DNA of 64,000 nt from Catenovulum sediminis (GTDB lineage Bacteria > Pseudomonadota > Gammaproteobacteria > Enterobacterales > Alteromonadaceae): the NCBI RefSeq assembly GCF_040270295.1, contig NZ_JBELOE010000152.1; one strand, 5' to 3'. The number at the start of each line of letters is the position of its first letter. Position 1 is the stretch's first letter. Both the position numbers and the translations under genes were made by a program. The notes below the pieces were generated by a model. It searched no databases. It saw only the letters and a program-made list of their open reading frames with translations, and was not told where the DNA came from. Below, in pieces: positions 1-8,685 of the stretch.

Positions 1-483
1 TAAGGCAGATAAAAACGGTTGCATTTTACTTTCTGACTGGCGCATGCTGCGCATCAATTTGTCGTATTGTCTTTTTGTTGCGCGCAGTTTGCTCGCGCTT
101 TGTGCTTTTAGTTTTTTATTTTGATATAAGTTTAACTCGTCTTCCCATTCGTCAAACAAGTCTTCAGCAACATTTTCAACCTGATTAATATGATTGCTCA
201 CTTGGTTGGCGGCTTTTAAGCTATCTTGATATTTGTCATGGAGCGCTTCATAAGCAGCTTGTAATTCACCACCATCAAAGTTTATAACTGATTGGAATTG
301 TTCCAAGGCAGATTTAAACTCTTGCTGTGCATCTTGCTGTGCACCTTGAACATCTTCGACTCGGTCGACTAAAATATCGCGTTTATGGACCCCGACTTTT
401 TCCATCGCGGAATAATAAGCAGACTGACAACCAGACACTGCTACAAGTGTAGATAATAAAACTAACGTGAGTAGATTCTTCAT
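1..483 (-). CDS. DUF2959 family lipoprotein, C-terminus beyond window
   Basis: The frame opens at a CAT complement at 481-483 and stays open to the left edge, giving at least 161 residues. The N-terminus MKNLLTLVLLSTLVAVSGC is a lipoprotein signal peptide whose lipobox ends at Cys19. The mature part is charged and helical, rich in Glu, Gln and Lys, and probably forms coiled coils (for example VENVAEDLFDEWEDELNLY near residues 102-120). The pattern AYYSAMEKVGVHKRDILVDR after the lipobox matches my recollection of the DUF2959 family, common in Alteromonas and Shewanella relatives. Its function is unknown. The gene is cut by the window edge, not by a mutation. Confidence 0.8.
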   Translation of the reverse strand, partial: MKNLLTLVLLSTLVAVSGCQSAYYSAMEKVGVHKRDILVDRVEDVQGAQQDAQQEFKSALEQFQSVINFDGGELQAAYEALHDKYQDSLKAANQVSNHINQVENVAEDLFDEWEDELNLYQNKKLKAQSASKLRATKRQYDKLMRSMRQSESKMQPFLSAL

Positions 484-563
484 AATTGCAAATCTCTTGC
501 TGAGTTTATTCAACCATTAATTAAACGATAGCATGATAAAGTTAAGTTGATAATCCTATATCA

Positions 564-1580
564 TTATTGTTCAAAATTTATTTCTAATCTTAAAGCTAAA
601 CCAAATGTTTGTTTGTGTGCTCGATCTTCTGGGTAGTGGATGAAGGGTTCTATTTCAAAATACATCCATTTTCTTAAAGCCTGCAGTCGATAACGCGTAA
701 AAACCCCTTTATTGGATAAATGATAACCTTGTGAAACTAAGCCGTTTGCAAAAATCCCACTAATTAGCGCAGAGCTTTGATTGATTTGATAATAGTGCAA
801 TAAACTATGTCGCCATTCTGGGTCACCTTCATCTTGTACATACTCCCAGCCATTGTTTTGTTGCCACAACCCGTTTTCTGTTTTAAAAAAATCAAAATCT
901 AGATTCAAACGCGCGCCCAAGCCATTGTCAACATAATAATAAATCGAGGGCTCTAACTCGAAATTAAGCCATTCATACAGGATAAAATTGCGTCTGTATC
1001 TTGTCCGCAAGTAAATATCAGCACCTTTGGCTAAACCTAGGCGTGTTGATAGGTATTTATTATCCTTGATAAAGTGCGTAAAACGCAATGCTAGAGAAAG
1101 CTGATCTCGATTTCGCCCGCCTTGCACATCATCTATCACTTGATCTGCACTATTTCCCTCGCTGGCATCATCATAATCGGATACGATGACGTCCCATCTG
1201 TTCTTTAAATTAGGTAGTTTAGCACTTACGCGAAAACGCGTTTCGAAACGGCTAAACTCAGTTTCTCGCGGAATATAACCTAATCTGAGGCGGGCACTGG
1301 CCTGTGCTGTTTCATTGCTTCTGGTTGTGGCAAAAAAACTGTCAAACCAGTTAGCACTGGCTGTGATTGAGTCTGTTACATCTAAATGCCAGTAGTCTAT
1401 CCATGATTTTCTGTTTTCAGATATTGTCGAATTAATATGATTATTATCATTTTCAGTTGCACTTAGCGCTGGTGTATGTAATAAAAGCAGCAAGAAATAC
1501 ACTGACAATGGTAAACATTGCACAGTTACTTTAATATAAGCAGATATTTTAATAATTATTTGATAAACCGCGTACAGCAT
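564..1580 (-). CDS. Putative outer-membrane beta-barrel protein, hypothetical
   Basis: A 338-residue protein with a hydrophobic leader (about residues 17-41, SVYFLLLLLHTPALSA before a likely signal-peptidase site). The body is rich in aromatic residues and alternating polar/hydrophobic strands, such as FETRFRVSAKL, FELEPSIYYYV, ARLNLDFDFF and TRYRLQALRKWMYFEIEPF, as expected of an outer-membrane barrel. I recognise no catalytic motif. It is transcribed divergently from tatA with only 41 bp between the annotated starts, which is tight for two promoters. The N-terminal 16 residues before the signal sequence may therefore be untranslated, with the true start a GTG further in. Function unknown; the OMP call is inference from composition. 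Confidence 0.7.
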   Translation of the reverse strand: MLYAVYQIIIKISAYIKVTVQCLPLSVYFLLLLLHTPALSATENDNNHINSTISENRKSWIDYWHLDVTDSITASANWFDSFFATTRSNETAQASARLRLGYIPRETEFSRFETRFRVSAKLPNLKNRWDVIVSDYDDASEGNSADQVIDDVQGGRNRDQLSLALRFTHFIKDNKYLSTRLGLAKGADIYLRTRYRRNFILYEWLNFELEPSIYYYVDNGLGARLNLDFDFFKTENGLWQQNNGWEYVQDEGDPEWRHSLLHYYQINQSSALISGIFANGLVSQGYHLSNKGVFTRYRLQALRKWMYFEIEPFIHYPEDRAHKQTFGLALRLEINFEQ

Positions 1581-1621
1581 TCAGTGTTTATCTCCGCATT
1601 TAAAGACCACAGGAGTCATTT

Positions 1622-1885
1622 ATGCTTGGCAATATTAGCATTTGGCAATTAGTCATAGTTTTAATCATAGTTGTTTTATTGTTTGGTACAAAAAAATTAA
1701 AAAATTTAGGCAGCGATTTAGGCGCTGCGATCAAGGGTTTTAAAGATGAATACAAAGGCCAAGATGAAGATAAAAAAGAAAATTTGCAAGAACAATCAAG
1801 TGCTGAAGATAAGTTAACTAACGACCAGTCGGCAACGAAGAGTCAGCAAGTTAACGAAACAACGCATAAACAGAAAGCTGAATAA
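1622..1885 (+). CDS. tatA: Twin-arginine translocase subunit TatA
   Basis: An 87-residue TatA/E protein that oligomerises in the inner membrane to form the folded-protein conduit of the Tat pathway. It has the family layout: one N-terminal membrane helix (about residues 5-22), the hinge FGTKKLKNLGSDLG, an amphipathic helix GAAIKGFKDEY, and a highly charged, Gln/Lys-rich tail. The ATG follows an AGGAG at 1611-1615. It is the first gene of the tatABCD run, 2 bp upstream of tatB. TatA is told from TatB by the short amphipathic helix and FGxKKL hinge. Confidence 0.96.
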   Translation: MLGNISIWQLVIVLIIVVLLFGTKKLKNLGSDLGAAIKGFKDEYKGQDEDKKENLQEQSSAEDKLTNDQSATKSQQVNETTHKQKAE

Positions 1886-1887
1886 TT

Positions 1888-2211
1888 ATGTTAGACATTG
1901 GCTTTTGGGAGCTTATCCTAATCGCGATATTGGCGTTGGTTGTATTGGGTCCTGAGCGATTACCCGGCGCGATCCGTTCGGTTGTATCGACGTTTCGTTC
2001 AATTAAACAAACAGCCAATAATTTAAAAGCAGAATTTAACCATGAACTCAGAGTAAATGAGTTACATGAACAATTAAAACAAGCTGAACAAAAAGGCATG
2101 ATGAATTTAACAGAAAGCGAGAAAAAAGCGGTCTCTGAATTAGAGCAAGCGGCGCATGATGTTAATCAAATCAAAAATAACTTAAATTCAGACAACAAGT
2201 CGAATCAATAA
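1888..2211 (+). CDS. tatB: Twin-arginine translocase subunit TatB
   Basis: A 107-residue TatB protein, partner of TatC in the receptor complex that binds twin-arginine signal peptides. The membrane helix (about residues 4-20, FWELILIAILALVVLGP) is followed by the TatB hinge GPERLPGAIR and a long amphipathic helix with heptad-like charge spacing. The Pro and Glu-Arg-Leu-Pro after the helix separate it from TatA. It is packed between tatA (2 bp) and tatC (8 bp), so co-translation of the stoichiometric subunits is likely. It is somewhat shorter than E. coli TatB, with the loss in the variable C-terminal tail. Confidence 0.95.
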   Translation: MLDIGFWELILIAILALVVLGPERLPGAIRSVVSTFRSIKQTANNLKAEFNHELRVNELHEQLKQAEQKGMMNLTESEKKAVSELEQAAHDVNQIKNNLNSDNKSNQ

Positions 2212-2219
2212 ATACAATA

Positions 2220-2996
2220 ATGAATGATTCTCAACCACTCATCGCGCATTTGACAGAATTACGTAATCGGCTGCTTAAAACAGTCATGGTCGTATTAATT
2301 ATTTTTGCCGCGTCAGTTATGTTTGCCAATGATATTTACCATTGGATTGCACTACCTTTAATTGAAGCGTTGCCAGAATCAACCAGCATGATAGCAACCG
2401 GTGTTGCAACGCCGTTTTTAACGCCGTTTAAATTAACCATGGTTTTGTCAATATTTGCCGCAATGCCATATGCGCTTTACCATATCTGGGCATTTATTGC
2501 GCCAGCTTTGTACAAACATGAAAAGCGCTTAATTGCCCCGTTAATGTTTAGCTCTTCTCTTTTATTTTACGCCGGCATGGCATTTGCCTATTTTGTCGTG
2601 TTTCCGCTCGCTTTTCCGTTTTTTGTCGGTTCGGCACCAGAAGGAGTCACTGTTTCAACTGATATTAATAGTTATCTTGATTTTGTTCTAAAGTTATTTT
2701 TTGCTTTTGGACTGGCGTTTGAAATTCCAATCGCGATTGTCCTGATGGTTTGGGCTGGTATTACAACGCCTGCTGCTTTGGCTGAGAAGCGTCGTTTTGT
2801 CATCGTGGGTGTATTTGTGTTTGGTATGTTATTAACACCACCGGATGTGATCTCCCAAACCTTGCTTGCGATACCTATGTGGTTATTGTTTGAAGTGGGT
2901 TTAATGTGTGCTCGCCTCTATTATAAACCAGAAGATGCAGCACAATCAGATGATGAAAAAGAGTCAGATTCAATTATAAAGCAGGACGATAAGTAA
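2220..2996 (+). CDS. tatC: Sec-independent translocase subunit TatC
   Basis: A 258-residue polytopic protein with six predicted membrane helices, the core Tat receptor for RR signal peptides. Diagnostic motifs are the cytosolic N-terminus HLTELRNRLLKT, the first periplasmic/cytosolic loop FIAPALYKHEKR (region of the signal-peptide-binding Phe94/Glu103 of E. coli), GLAFEIPIAIVL with the conserved membrane Glu, and LTPPDVISQ. The C-terminal tail is acidic and Ser/Asp-rich. It lies in the tatABCD operon and ends 1 bp before the tatD start. Confidence 0.97.
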   Translation: MNDSQPLIAHLTELRNRLLKTVMVVLIIFAASVMFANDIYHWIALPLIEALPESTSMIATGVATPFLTPFKLTMVLSIFAAMPYALYHIWAFIAPALYKHEKRLIAPLMFSSSLLFYAGMAFAYFVVFPLAFPFFVGSAPEGVTVSTDINSYLDFVLKLFFAFGLAFEIPIAIVLMVWAGITTPAALAEKRRFVIVGVFVFGMLLTPPDVISQTLLAIPMWLLFEVGLMCARLYYKPEDAAQSDDEKESDSIIKQDDK

Positions 2997-2997
2997 A

Positions 2998-3813
2998 GTG
3001 TCCAAAGAGATTTCTTGGTTTGATATCGGCGTTAACCTGACAAATAGCCAGTTTGCAGATGACTGGTTAGCGGTTGTTGATGACGCTAAAGAAAAGGGGG
3101 TTAGCCGGTTGGTTTTAACCGGTACCAGCTTAGCTGAATCATATTCAGCACTCGAGTTGGCAAATCAAATGCAAGATGTGTATTGCACCGCTGGTATTCA
3201 TCCGCACGATGCGAAAGATGCAACAGAAGCTGATTTTTTGGCGCTGCAAAATTTGTTTTTAGAGCAAGCTAAAGTTGTGGCGCTGGGGGAATGTGGTCTT
3301 GACTTTAATCGAAATTATTCGCCTAAAAAAGAGCAATTGTGCACTTTTGAACGCCAATTAGAAATAGCAGCGCTACTTAATGCGCCTTTGTTTTTACACC
3401 AAAGAGATGCGCATGCCGATTTTATAGCTTTGTTAAAACGTTACAAAAAAGATATCGATAACGTTGTAGTGCATTGTTTCACTGGCACAAAAGCAGAGTT
3501 AAATGATTATTTGGCATTAGATTGCTACATTGGACTGACCGGATGGGTATGTGATGAAAGACGTGGGTTAGATGTTTTAGCGCTTTCTGCAGATATTCCT
3601 TTAGAGCGTTTGTTATTGGAAACGGATGCGCCTTTTTTGTTACCCAGAACGATAAAGCCAAAACCTAAAAGCCGTCGAAACACGCCTGCAAATTTACCGC
3701 ATATTGGCTTACAGATAGCTCAACAATTGCAGACAGACGTTGTGCAATTAGCTGCACAAACGCTTGAAAATAGTCTTCGCTTTTTTCGCTTGTCAGATGT
3801 CGAGAGGCGCTAA
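2998..3813 (+). CDS. tatD: TatD family metal-dependent DNase
   Basis: A 271-residue TIM-barrel metallohydrolase. The N-terminus WFDIGVNLTNSQF is that of TatD proper rather than YcfH/YjjV. Metal and catalytic motifs are GECGLDFNRN, HQRDAH, HCFTG and ETDAPFLLPR, covering the conserved Glu, His and Asp ligands. The family acts as 3'-5' exonuclease/DNase in repair and DNA turnover and is not needed for Tat export despite its name. The start is GTG at 2998, one base after the tatC stop, and the TAA stop overlaps the ATG of the next gene by one base, so it is read as part of one transcript. Confidence 0.94.
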   Translation: MSKEISWFDIGVNLTNSQFADDWLAVVDDAKEKGVSRLVLTGTSLAESYSALELANQMQDVYCTAGIHPHDAKDATEADFLALQNLFLEQAKVVALGECGLDFNRNYSPKKEQLCTFERQLEIAALLNAPLFLHQRDAHADFIALLKRYKKDIDNVVVHCFTGTKAELNDYLALDCYIGLTGWVCDERRGLDVLALSADIPLERLLLETDAPFLLPRTIKPKPKSRRNTPANLPHIGLQIAQQLQTDVVQLAAQTLENSLRFFRLSDVERR

Positions 3814-5114
3814 TGGATGCATTGACTACTTTACCTGTTAGTTATTACGCCATTATTATAATTGGTCTGCTCAGTGCCCTTACGTATTTGGCCAATCAGT
3901 TTGTTGGGTTTAGTTTTGTTATCGCACAAGCTTTATCCGTGATGTTGATGATTGCTTCAGGATTAATCAGCTCAGCTATCCCTTCTCACGCTTTATTCGT
4001 TTTAGCGTTGACTAGCTTTTTATTGTGTAACTTGTTGTCCCAACAGATGTTTATCCAGCTTAGATTAAGCGGGATGAAGAGTACTGTTTTGATTATAATC
4101 TTGGCTTTTGTTTGCTGGCTATTGTCGATAACGGCTGAGCGTTTTTATTTTAACGCTAGTGTTTGCGTTATGTTGGGGCTTTATAGTTTGGCGGTGACCT
4201 ATGCAGTCATTCGTGCAAATACTAAAAGCAAACTCTTTTGCTTGAGTCAGCAACTATTGTTGCTTGTGCTTTGGGTTTTTATTTGTATCCAGTCTTTTAT
4301 TTTCAATAATAATCAGCTAACAGAAATGTTGAGTTGGTTACTGTGTTTGCAAATTTTGTTTAATTATTACCAAACCCAAAATCACTTAAGCCGATTACAA
4401 AATTATAAAGCGTCTGAACTAGAACAACAGTCTCAGCAGTTTTTCCAGCAAAAAACACAATTACAGAATGAACTTGAAAAACAAACAGAAGCGTATGAGC
4501 AACTTGAAGTTGATATGCAAACGAGAAATTTCGAATTAGAAGTTACGCTAAGAGAGCTGCAAGATAAAAATAGAGCGTTGGAAAAACTGAACACTCAAGA
4601 TGCGCTGACGCAAGTCCGTAACCGCAGATACTTCGATCAGAAAATAGAAGCTGAAATTCGGCGTGCTCGCAGGGAGCGTTCAGAGTTAGCTATTATCATG
4701 CTGGATATCGATCACTTTAAGCAAATTAACGACCAGCATGGGCACCTCATCGGTGACTCTGTTATCCAATCAATTGCAAAAATATGCCAACAACATCTGC
4801 CCAGAAAAACGGATTGTTTGTGCCGCTACGGAGGCGAAGAGTTTGCCATTATATTGCCCAATACACCAAAACAAGGGGCGATGTTAGTCGCTGAGAACTT
4901 GCGCAATGCGTTAGAACAAACTGCGATTCAAGCGACCGAGCATATTACATTGCATGTGACTGCAAGTTTTGGCGTGTGTAGCGCTGATATTGATACAAAA
5001 AGTCAGGCCAAAGAGCTTGTTGATGCTGCAGACAAAGCACTTTATCAAGCCAAAGCTGACGGCCGAAATTGTGTGCGTTCATTCGTTGCACTTGAATTGT
5101 CTGAGGACTTTTAA
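3813..5114 (+). CDS. Membrane-bound diguanylate cyclase (GGDEF)
   Basis: A 433-residue protein. About residues 1-185 hold five or six hydrophobic helices, a sensor membrane domain I cannot name. A Gln/Glu-rich coiled coil follows (about 195-260), then a GGDEF domain. The active-site loop is RYGGEEF at about residues 338-344, preceded by the substrate region MLDIDHFKQIND. An RxxD inhibitory site (RKTD) lies five residues before GGEEF, so product inhibition by c-di-GMP is likely. The start overlaps the tatD stop (TAATG), which couples the two. It probably makes c-di-GMP in response to an envelope or membrane signal. Confidence 0.93.
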   Translation: MDALTTLPVSYYAIIIIGLLSALTYLANQFVGFSFVIAQALSVMLMIASGLISSAIPSHALFVLALTSFLLCNLLSQQMFIQLRLSGMKSTVLIIILAFVCWLLSITAERFYFNASVCVMLGLYSLAVTYAVIRANTKSKLFCLSQQLLLLVLWVFICIQSFIFNNNQLTEMLSWLLCLQILFNYYQTQNHLSRLQNYKASELEQQSQQFFQQKTQLQNELEKQTEAYEQLEVDMQTRNFELEVTLRELQDKNRALEKLNTQDALTQVRNRRYFDQKIEAEIRRARRERSELAIIMLDIDHFKQINDQHGHLIGDSVIQSIAKICQQHLPRKTDCLCRYGGEEFAIILPNTPKQGAMLVAENLRNALEQTAIQATEHITLHVTASFGVCSADIDTKSQAKELVDAADKALYQAKADGRNCVRSFVALELSEDF

Positions 5115-5136
5115 TAAAAAATTGGAGTAGATAAAT

Positions 5137-6135
5137 ATGCTTACAGGTCAGTTTCCAGGGACACGTAAACGGCGTATGCGCAAAGATGCATTTAGTCGAA
5201 AACTCATGGCTGAAAACCGGCTTTCTGTCGATGATTTAATCTATCCAGTATTTGTCGTTGAAGGCAAAGATAGGGTTGAAACGGTAGACTCGATGCCCGG
5301 CATTCAACGTAAATCGATTGATTTATTGCTTAAAGAAACTGAGCTGCTCGTACGATATGGCGTGCCGGCTATTGCCTTGTTTCCTGTGACACCCATTGAG
5401 AAAAAAAGCTTATTGGCGGAAGAGGCTTATGCAAGTGATGGCTTAGCGCAAAAAACAATACGTGCATTAAAATCAGAATTCCCCGATTTAGGGGTTATTA
5501 CAGATGTCGCTTTAGATCCTTTCACATCGCATGGACAAGACGGTATCATTGACGAAAATGGATACGTGCTGAACGATACCACCACTGAAATATTGGTAAA
5601 GCAGGCACTTTCGCATGCTGAAGCCGGTGCCGATGTCGTAGCGCCTTCAGATATGATGGATGGCCGAATAGGGGCTATTCGGCAAGCATTGGAAGCGCAG
5701 CAGCATGTTAATACCCGTATTTTAGCTTACTCAGCTAAATATGCTTCGGCCTACTACGGCCCATTTCGTGATGCTGTTGGTTCTGCTGGGAACTTAAAAG
5801 GGGCTGACAAAAAAAATTATCAAATGGATCCCGCAAATAGTGACGAAGCTTTACATGAAGTCGCTATGGATATCGCTGAGGGCGCAGATATGGTGATGGT
5901 TAAGCCAGGTATGCCTTATTTAGATATAGTGAGCAAAGTCAAAAGCACTTTTAAAGTGCCTACTTATGCCTATCAAGTATCTGGTGAGTATGCGATGCAT
6001 AAAGCAGCGTTTGCGAATGGTTGGTTGGATGAAAGAAGTTGTGTACTAGAGTCATTGCTGGCGTTTAAACGGGCAGGCGCAGACGGTATACTGACTTATT
6101 TTGCAAAAGATGTTGCTCAATGGTTGTCAGAGTGA
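5137..6135 (+). CDS. hemB: Delta-aminolevulinic acid dehydratase (porphobilinogen synthase)
   Basis: A 332-residue cytosolic enzyme condensing two 5-aminolevulinate molecules to porphobilinogen in tetrapyrrole synthesis. Schiff-base lysines lie in AYSAKYASAYYGPF (about residue 200) and MVMVKPGMPYLD (about residue 254). The allosteric/active-site segment reads DVALDPFTSHGQDG with Asp where zinc-type enzymes carry three cysteines, so it belongs to the magnesium-dependent Pseudomonas-like class. The N-terminus FPGTRKRRMRKDAFSRKL is typical. An RBS-like GGAG at 5124-5127 precedes the ATG. It is the last gene of the tat-linked run. Confidence 0.97.
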   Translation: MLTGQFPGTRKRRMRKDAFSRKLMAENRLSVDDLIYPVFVVEGKDRVETVDSMPGIQRKSIDLLLKETELLVRYGVPAIALFPVTPIEKKSLLAEEAYASDGLAQKTIRALKSEFPDLGVITDVALDPFTSHGQDGIIDENGYVLNDTTTEILVKQALSHAEAGADVVAPSDMMDGRIGAIRQALEAQQHVNTRILAYSAKYASAYYGPFRDAVGSAGNLKGADKKNYQMDPANSDEALHEVAMDIAEGADMVMVKPGMPYLDIVSKVKSTFKVPTYAYQVSGEYAMHKAAFANGWLDERSCVLESLLAFKRAGADGILTYFAKDVAQWLSE

Positions 6136-6339
6136 ACTTAGCTTCACAAATCAGGTCTGAATCTGGGTTTTGTTAGCTGTTTACACCTAGTAACGGATGA
6201 ACAATACAGAATCTTGTTTAAAGATGCGCTGATTCCGTCTATGATATCGCCCGATTATGCATCTTACGGCATGGCTAACGATTGGCATGTTTAAAAATTA
6301 TTTAAGATTGAATTTAAAAAGAGTGACAAAGGGGTGCTC

Positions 6340-7707
6340 ATGAATATTAAAAAAGTTGGATTTACCGCGTTGTTAGCGGGTGCTGCAGTACTAGCCGGAT
6401 GTGGTGGCAGTGATTCAGGCAACTCCAACAGTACAAGTTATCTAACTTACTACAACTTGTCTTCAAATACTGCAGTAACTAAGTTGTATTCTGAAGATAG
6501 CTTATTGGCATCTGTTTCTTATGAGTCAAAAAGTTCGCGTCAGGCTGTTGCGGCTGGCACAAATACCATTGAATTGCGCGTTGATGAGGCGGATGACGTC
6601 ACCACTACGTTGTATGAAGCAGAACTTAATTTAGCGCAAGATAAACGCAACTATTTAGTTTCTGTTGGTGAGTTATCAGAATCAGGTGGCGACGAACCTT
6701 TATTTTTTACCTATGATATTAACAATGTTGATGATGACTTCTTTGAGTTTAATTTGATGCATTTGGCTAAAGAATTTGGTCAAACCGCTACCTTGGAAGT
6801 TGTGGATAATAGCAGCAAGAATGTGGTAGAAACCATCACTATCGATTTTGGTGAATCAATTACTCAAAATATTGAATTGGATAAATACTATTTCCAAATC
6901 AAAAACCCAGCTGGCGAAGTTCAATATACTTCATCATCTATCGAGTTTGGCTCAATTCAATATTTCTTTGCGTTAAAAGATGAGGTTTTAAATGATCAAA
7001 GCATCCTCACTATGACACGTTTGGTCGATTCATTTACAACCCCGGTCACCTATAAAGATAAAGATTTGAAGTCTTATTTCCGCCTATATAACAGTGCTCA
7101 GGCATTGGGTAATGTGGATATGACAATGAGTGGTGTTACATATGAAAATGAAACGGTTATCAGTGGCCAAGCACCTGATACCTTGCCGGATTCGTCAGTA
7201 GAGTTGAATTCTGGCAGCTACAAAGTGACTTTGTCTGGTACTTCAATTCAAGGTGCATTGTATTCTTTTGCCAGCGGCGAAGATAAAACGATTGTTTTTT
7301 ATCGTGATGCAGAAGGTAAATTGGACGATGTTTCCTTTAGCAATACAAACCGGGCTGATACCAGCAACCATCAAATTACTTTTGTTAATTTGTTGAATAA
7401 CCAAGGCGAAAACGAAGTTGATTTGTATTTTGTTGCGCCAAATACAAATTTTGAGTCGACTTTGTATCGCATCACACAAAGACAACTGGGTGATGTCAGC
7501 CGCATTGCTATCCCATCGGCTACCTATGATATTTTCTTAGCTGTGGATGACGGCGATGGGGCACCTAAAGTTTTAGCTGAAGAGCTTGGGGTGACTTTTG
7601 GTTCTGGCGATAATACTGGTGATTGGGTTATTTTTGCTGAAACCGCTGAAGATAATGAGATGGCGGTTGAAGGCGGCGTATCTATCTTAAATCGTGTTAA
7701 AATGTAA
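6340..7707 (+). CDS. DUF4397-like repeat lipoprotein
   Basis: A protein of about 455 residues. The ATG at 6340 is preferred over an in-frame GTG at 6334 because AAAGGGG at 6328-6334 gives normal spacing only to the ATG. The N-terminus carries a lipoprotein signal ending LAGCGGS. The mature protein seems to hold three related beta-rich modules. The first, TYYNLSSNTAVTKLYSEDS followed by an AAGTNTIELRV strand, resembles DUF4397. The second starts near SYFRLYNSAQALGNVDMTM and the third near HQITFVNLLNNQGENEVDL. There are no cysteines after the lipobox and no catalytic motif. It is probably an outer-membrane-anchored surface or periplasmic protein of unknown role. A strong terminator follows. Confidence 0.75.
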   Translation: MNIKKVGFTALLAGAAVLAGCGGSDSGNSNSTSYLTYYNLSSNTAVTKLYSEDSLLASVSYESKSSRQAVAAGTNTIELRVDEADDVTTTLYEAELNLAQDKRNYLVSVGELSESGGDEPLFFTYDINNVDDDFFEFNLMHLAKEFGQTATLEVVDNSSKNVVETITIDFGESITQNIELDKYYFQIKNPAGEVQYTSSSIEFGSIQYFFALKDEVLNDQSILTMTRLVDSFTTPVTYKDKDLKSYFRLYNSAQALGNVDMTMSGVTYENETVISGQAPDTLPDSSVELNSGSYKVTLSGTSIQGALYSFASGEDKTIVFYRDAEGKLDDVSFSNTNRADTSNHQITFVNLLNNQGENEVDLYFVAPNTNFESTLYRITQRQLGDVSRIAIPSATYDIFLAVDDGDGAPKVLAEELGVTFGSGDNTGDWVIFAETAEDNEMAVEGGVSILNRVKM

Positions 7708-7741
7708 GTTCCTCAGTAGCATTTGAACTTAATTTCCGACT

Positions 7742-7770
7742 AAGGCGTATTCATTGAATACGCCTTTTTT
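7742..7770 (+). terminator. Rho-independent terminator after the lipoprotein gene
   Basis: An 11-bp perfect stem (AAGGCGTATTC at 7742-7752 with its complement at 7756-7766), a 3-nt loop, and a T run at 7765-7770. Confidence 0.85.
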
Positions 7771-7903
7771 AGTTATTGCTGTTAACTTGCTAAAAATCGC
7801 TCTACAAGAGTTGTTATATTTGGGTATAATTGTCGCAATTCTAAAGCAATATTTAGTTTTTAAATATAATTGCAAGATTTGTAAAAACAACGGAGATATT
7901 TCT

Positions 7904-8317
7904 GTGGGTTTAAATAATAAGGTTAAGTTATCAGGCTGGTTATTAGCCTCTTGCATCGCATTTGTACCAGCAGTTTTTGCTGCTGATATGAGTGACGAAG
8001 CAATTAAAGAGCGCATTAAGCCTATCGGCTCAGTTCACGTAGCGGGTGAAAATGCAAGTGCCGCGAGTGCTGGTGGCGCGCGATCTGGTGAGCAGGTCTA
8101 CAATGCCAGCTGCACAGCCTGTCATAGTGTTGGTGTTATGGGTGCGCCAAAACCCAACGTTGCAGCTGACTGGAATGCTCGAATTGAACAAGGTTTTGAT
8201 ACCATGTTAGACCATGCAATTAACGGCTTTAACGCAATGCCACCTAAAGGTACTTGTATGGACTGTTCAGATGATGAAATCAAAGCAGCCATTGAATATA
8301 TGATTTCAGATATATAA
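7904..8317 (+). CDS. Cytochrome c5-type monohaem cytochrome
   Basis: A 137-residue exported cytochrome. The start is taken as GTG at 7904, with CGGAG at 7891-7895 upstream. The longer open frame from 7754 runs through the preceding terminator and is unlikely to be translated. The signal peptide ends VPAVFAAD. The haem-binding motif is CTACH in YNASCTACHSVGVMGAPK, with the axial Met probably in FNAMPPKGTC. A second Cys pair, CMDC, near the C-terminus is typical of the cytochrome c5 family, where it forms a disulphide. It is probably a periplasmic electron carrier. A terminator on each side suggests a monocistronic unit. Confidence 0.92.
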   Translation: MGLNNKVKLSGWLLASCIAFVPAVFAADMSDEAIKERIKPIGSVHVAGENASAASAGGARSGEQVYNASCTACHSVGVMGAPKPNVAADWNARIEQGFDTMLDHAINGFNAMPPKGTCMDCSDDEIKAAIEYMISDI

Positions 8318-8666
8318 CAGATATCCTAATTGACTCATATTTACAAAAGCCGCATTTGCGGCTTTTGTCGTTTTAGCTTCACAACAGATAATTGTCTAAA
8401 TAATATTCGCTGGAAATTCGTTATTATCATGTTAAACTGGGCGAATTGGTCTTTTTTTGTTCTGTAATCCCGTTTACGCCACCCCCTGTTGTAAACACTA
8501 TTATACGTACAGAGCTTATTTGCTGTGGCCATTTCGCTTTAATATTAATAATAAATTAACAAATTTTCTCTCGGGTTAAGCGTTTTATAAAGGCTCTGCT
8601 ATATTTTAATTGTTAATTAAATTGGTGGGTCGCTTATATGTATATCCGTTGGACAAATTTTCGTAG
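8318..8666. other. Intergenic region between cytochrome c5 and the GGDEF/EAL gene
   Basis: Apart from the terminator at 8344-8368, it holds a weak hairpin (GTTTAC/GTAAAC around 8471-8495) and AT-rich DNA with a possible -10 (TATATT at 8600-8605) but no convincing -35. A 15-codon ORF begins at 8638. A 63-codon minus-strand ORF at 8341-8532 is not credible as a gene. Confidence 0.5.
8344..8368 (+). terminator. Terminator after cytochrome c5
   Basis: A ten-base-pair stem (CAAAAGCCGC / GCGGCTTTTG) with a 4-nt loop. The A/T arms make it usable from either strand. Confidence 0.8.
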
Positions 8667-8685
8667 TTGGATTATCGCGTGGTGA
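8638..8685 (+). CDS. Possible 15-codon leader peptide upstream of the GGDEF/EAL gene
   Basis: The ATG at 8638 encodes MYIRWTNFRSWIIAW and stops at TGA 8683-8685. A GGTGGG at about 8624-8629 gives RBS-like spacing. The stop overlaps the GTG at 8682 (GTGA), the classic arrangement for translational coupling. The downstream gene has no good RBS of its own. No homology is claimed; it could be chance. Confidence 0.3.
   Translation: MYIRWTNFRSWIIAW

Noticed and set aside
7754..7903. 50-codon N-terminal extension of the cytochrome c5 frame
   Set aside because: It starts inside the preceding terminator, and a good RBS and signal peptide begin at 7904.
8341..8532. 63-codon minus-strand ORF in the region after cytochrome c5
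   Set aside because: Its 3' part is the terminator hairpin; product is basic and featureless; no RBS.
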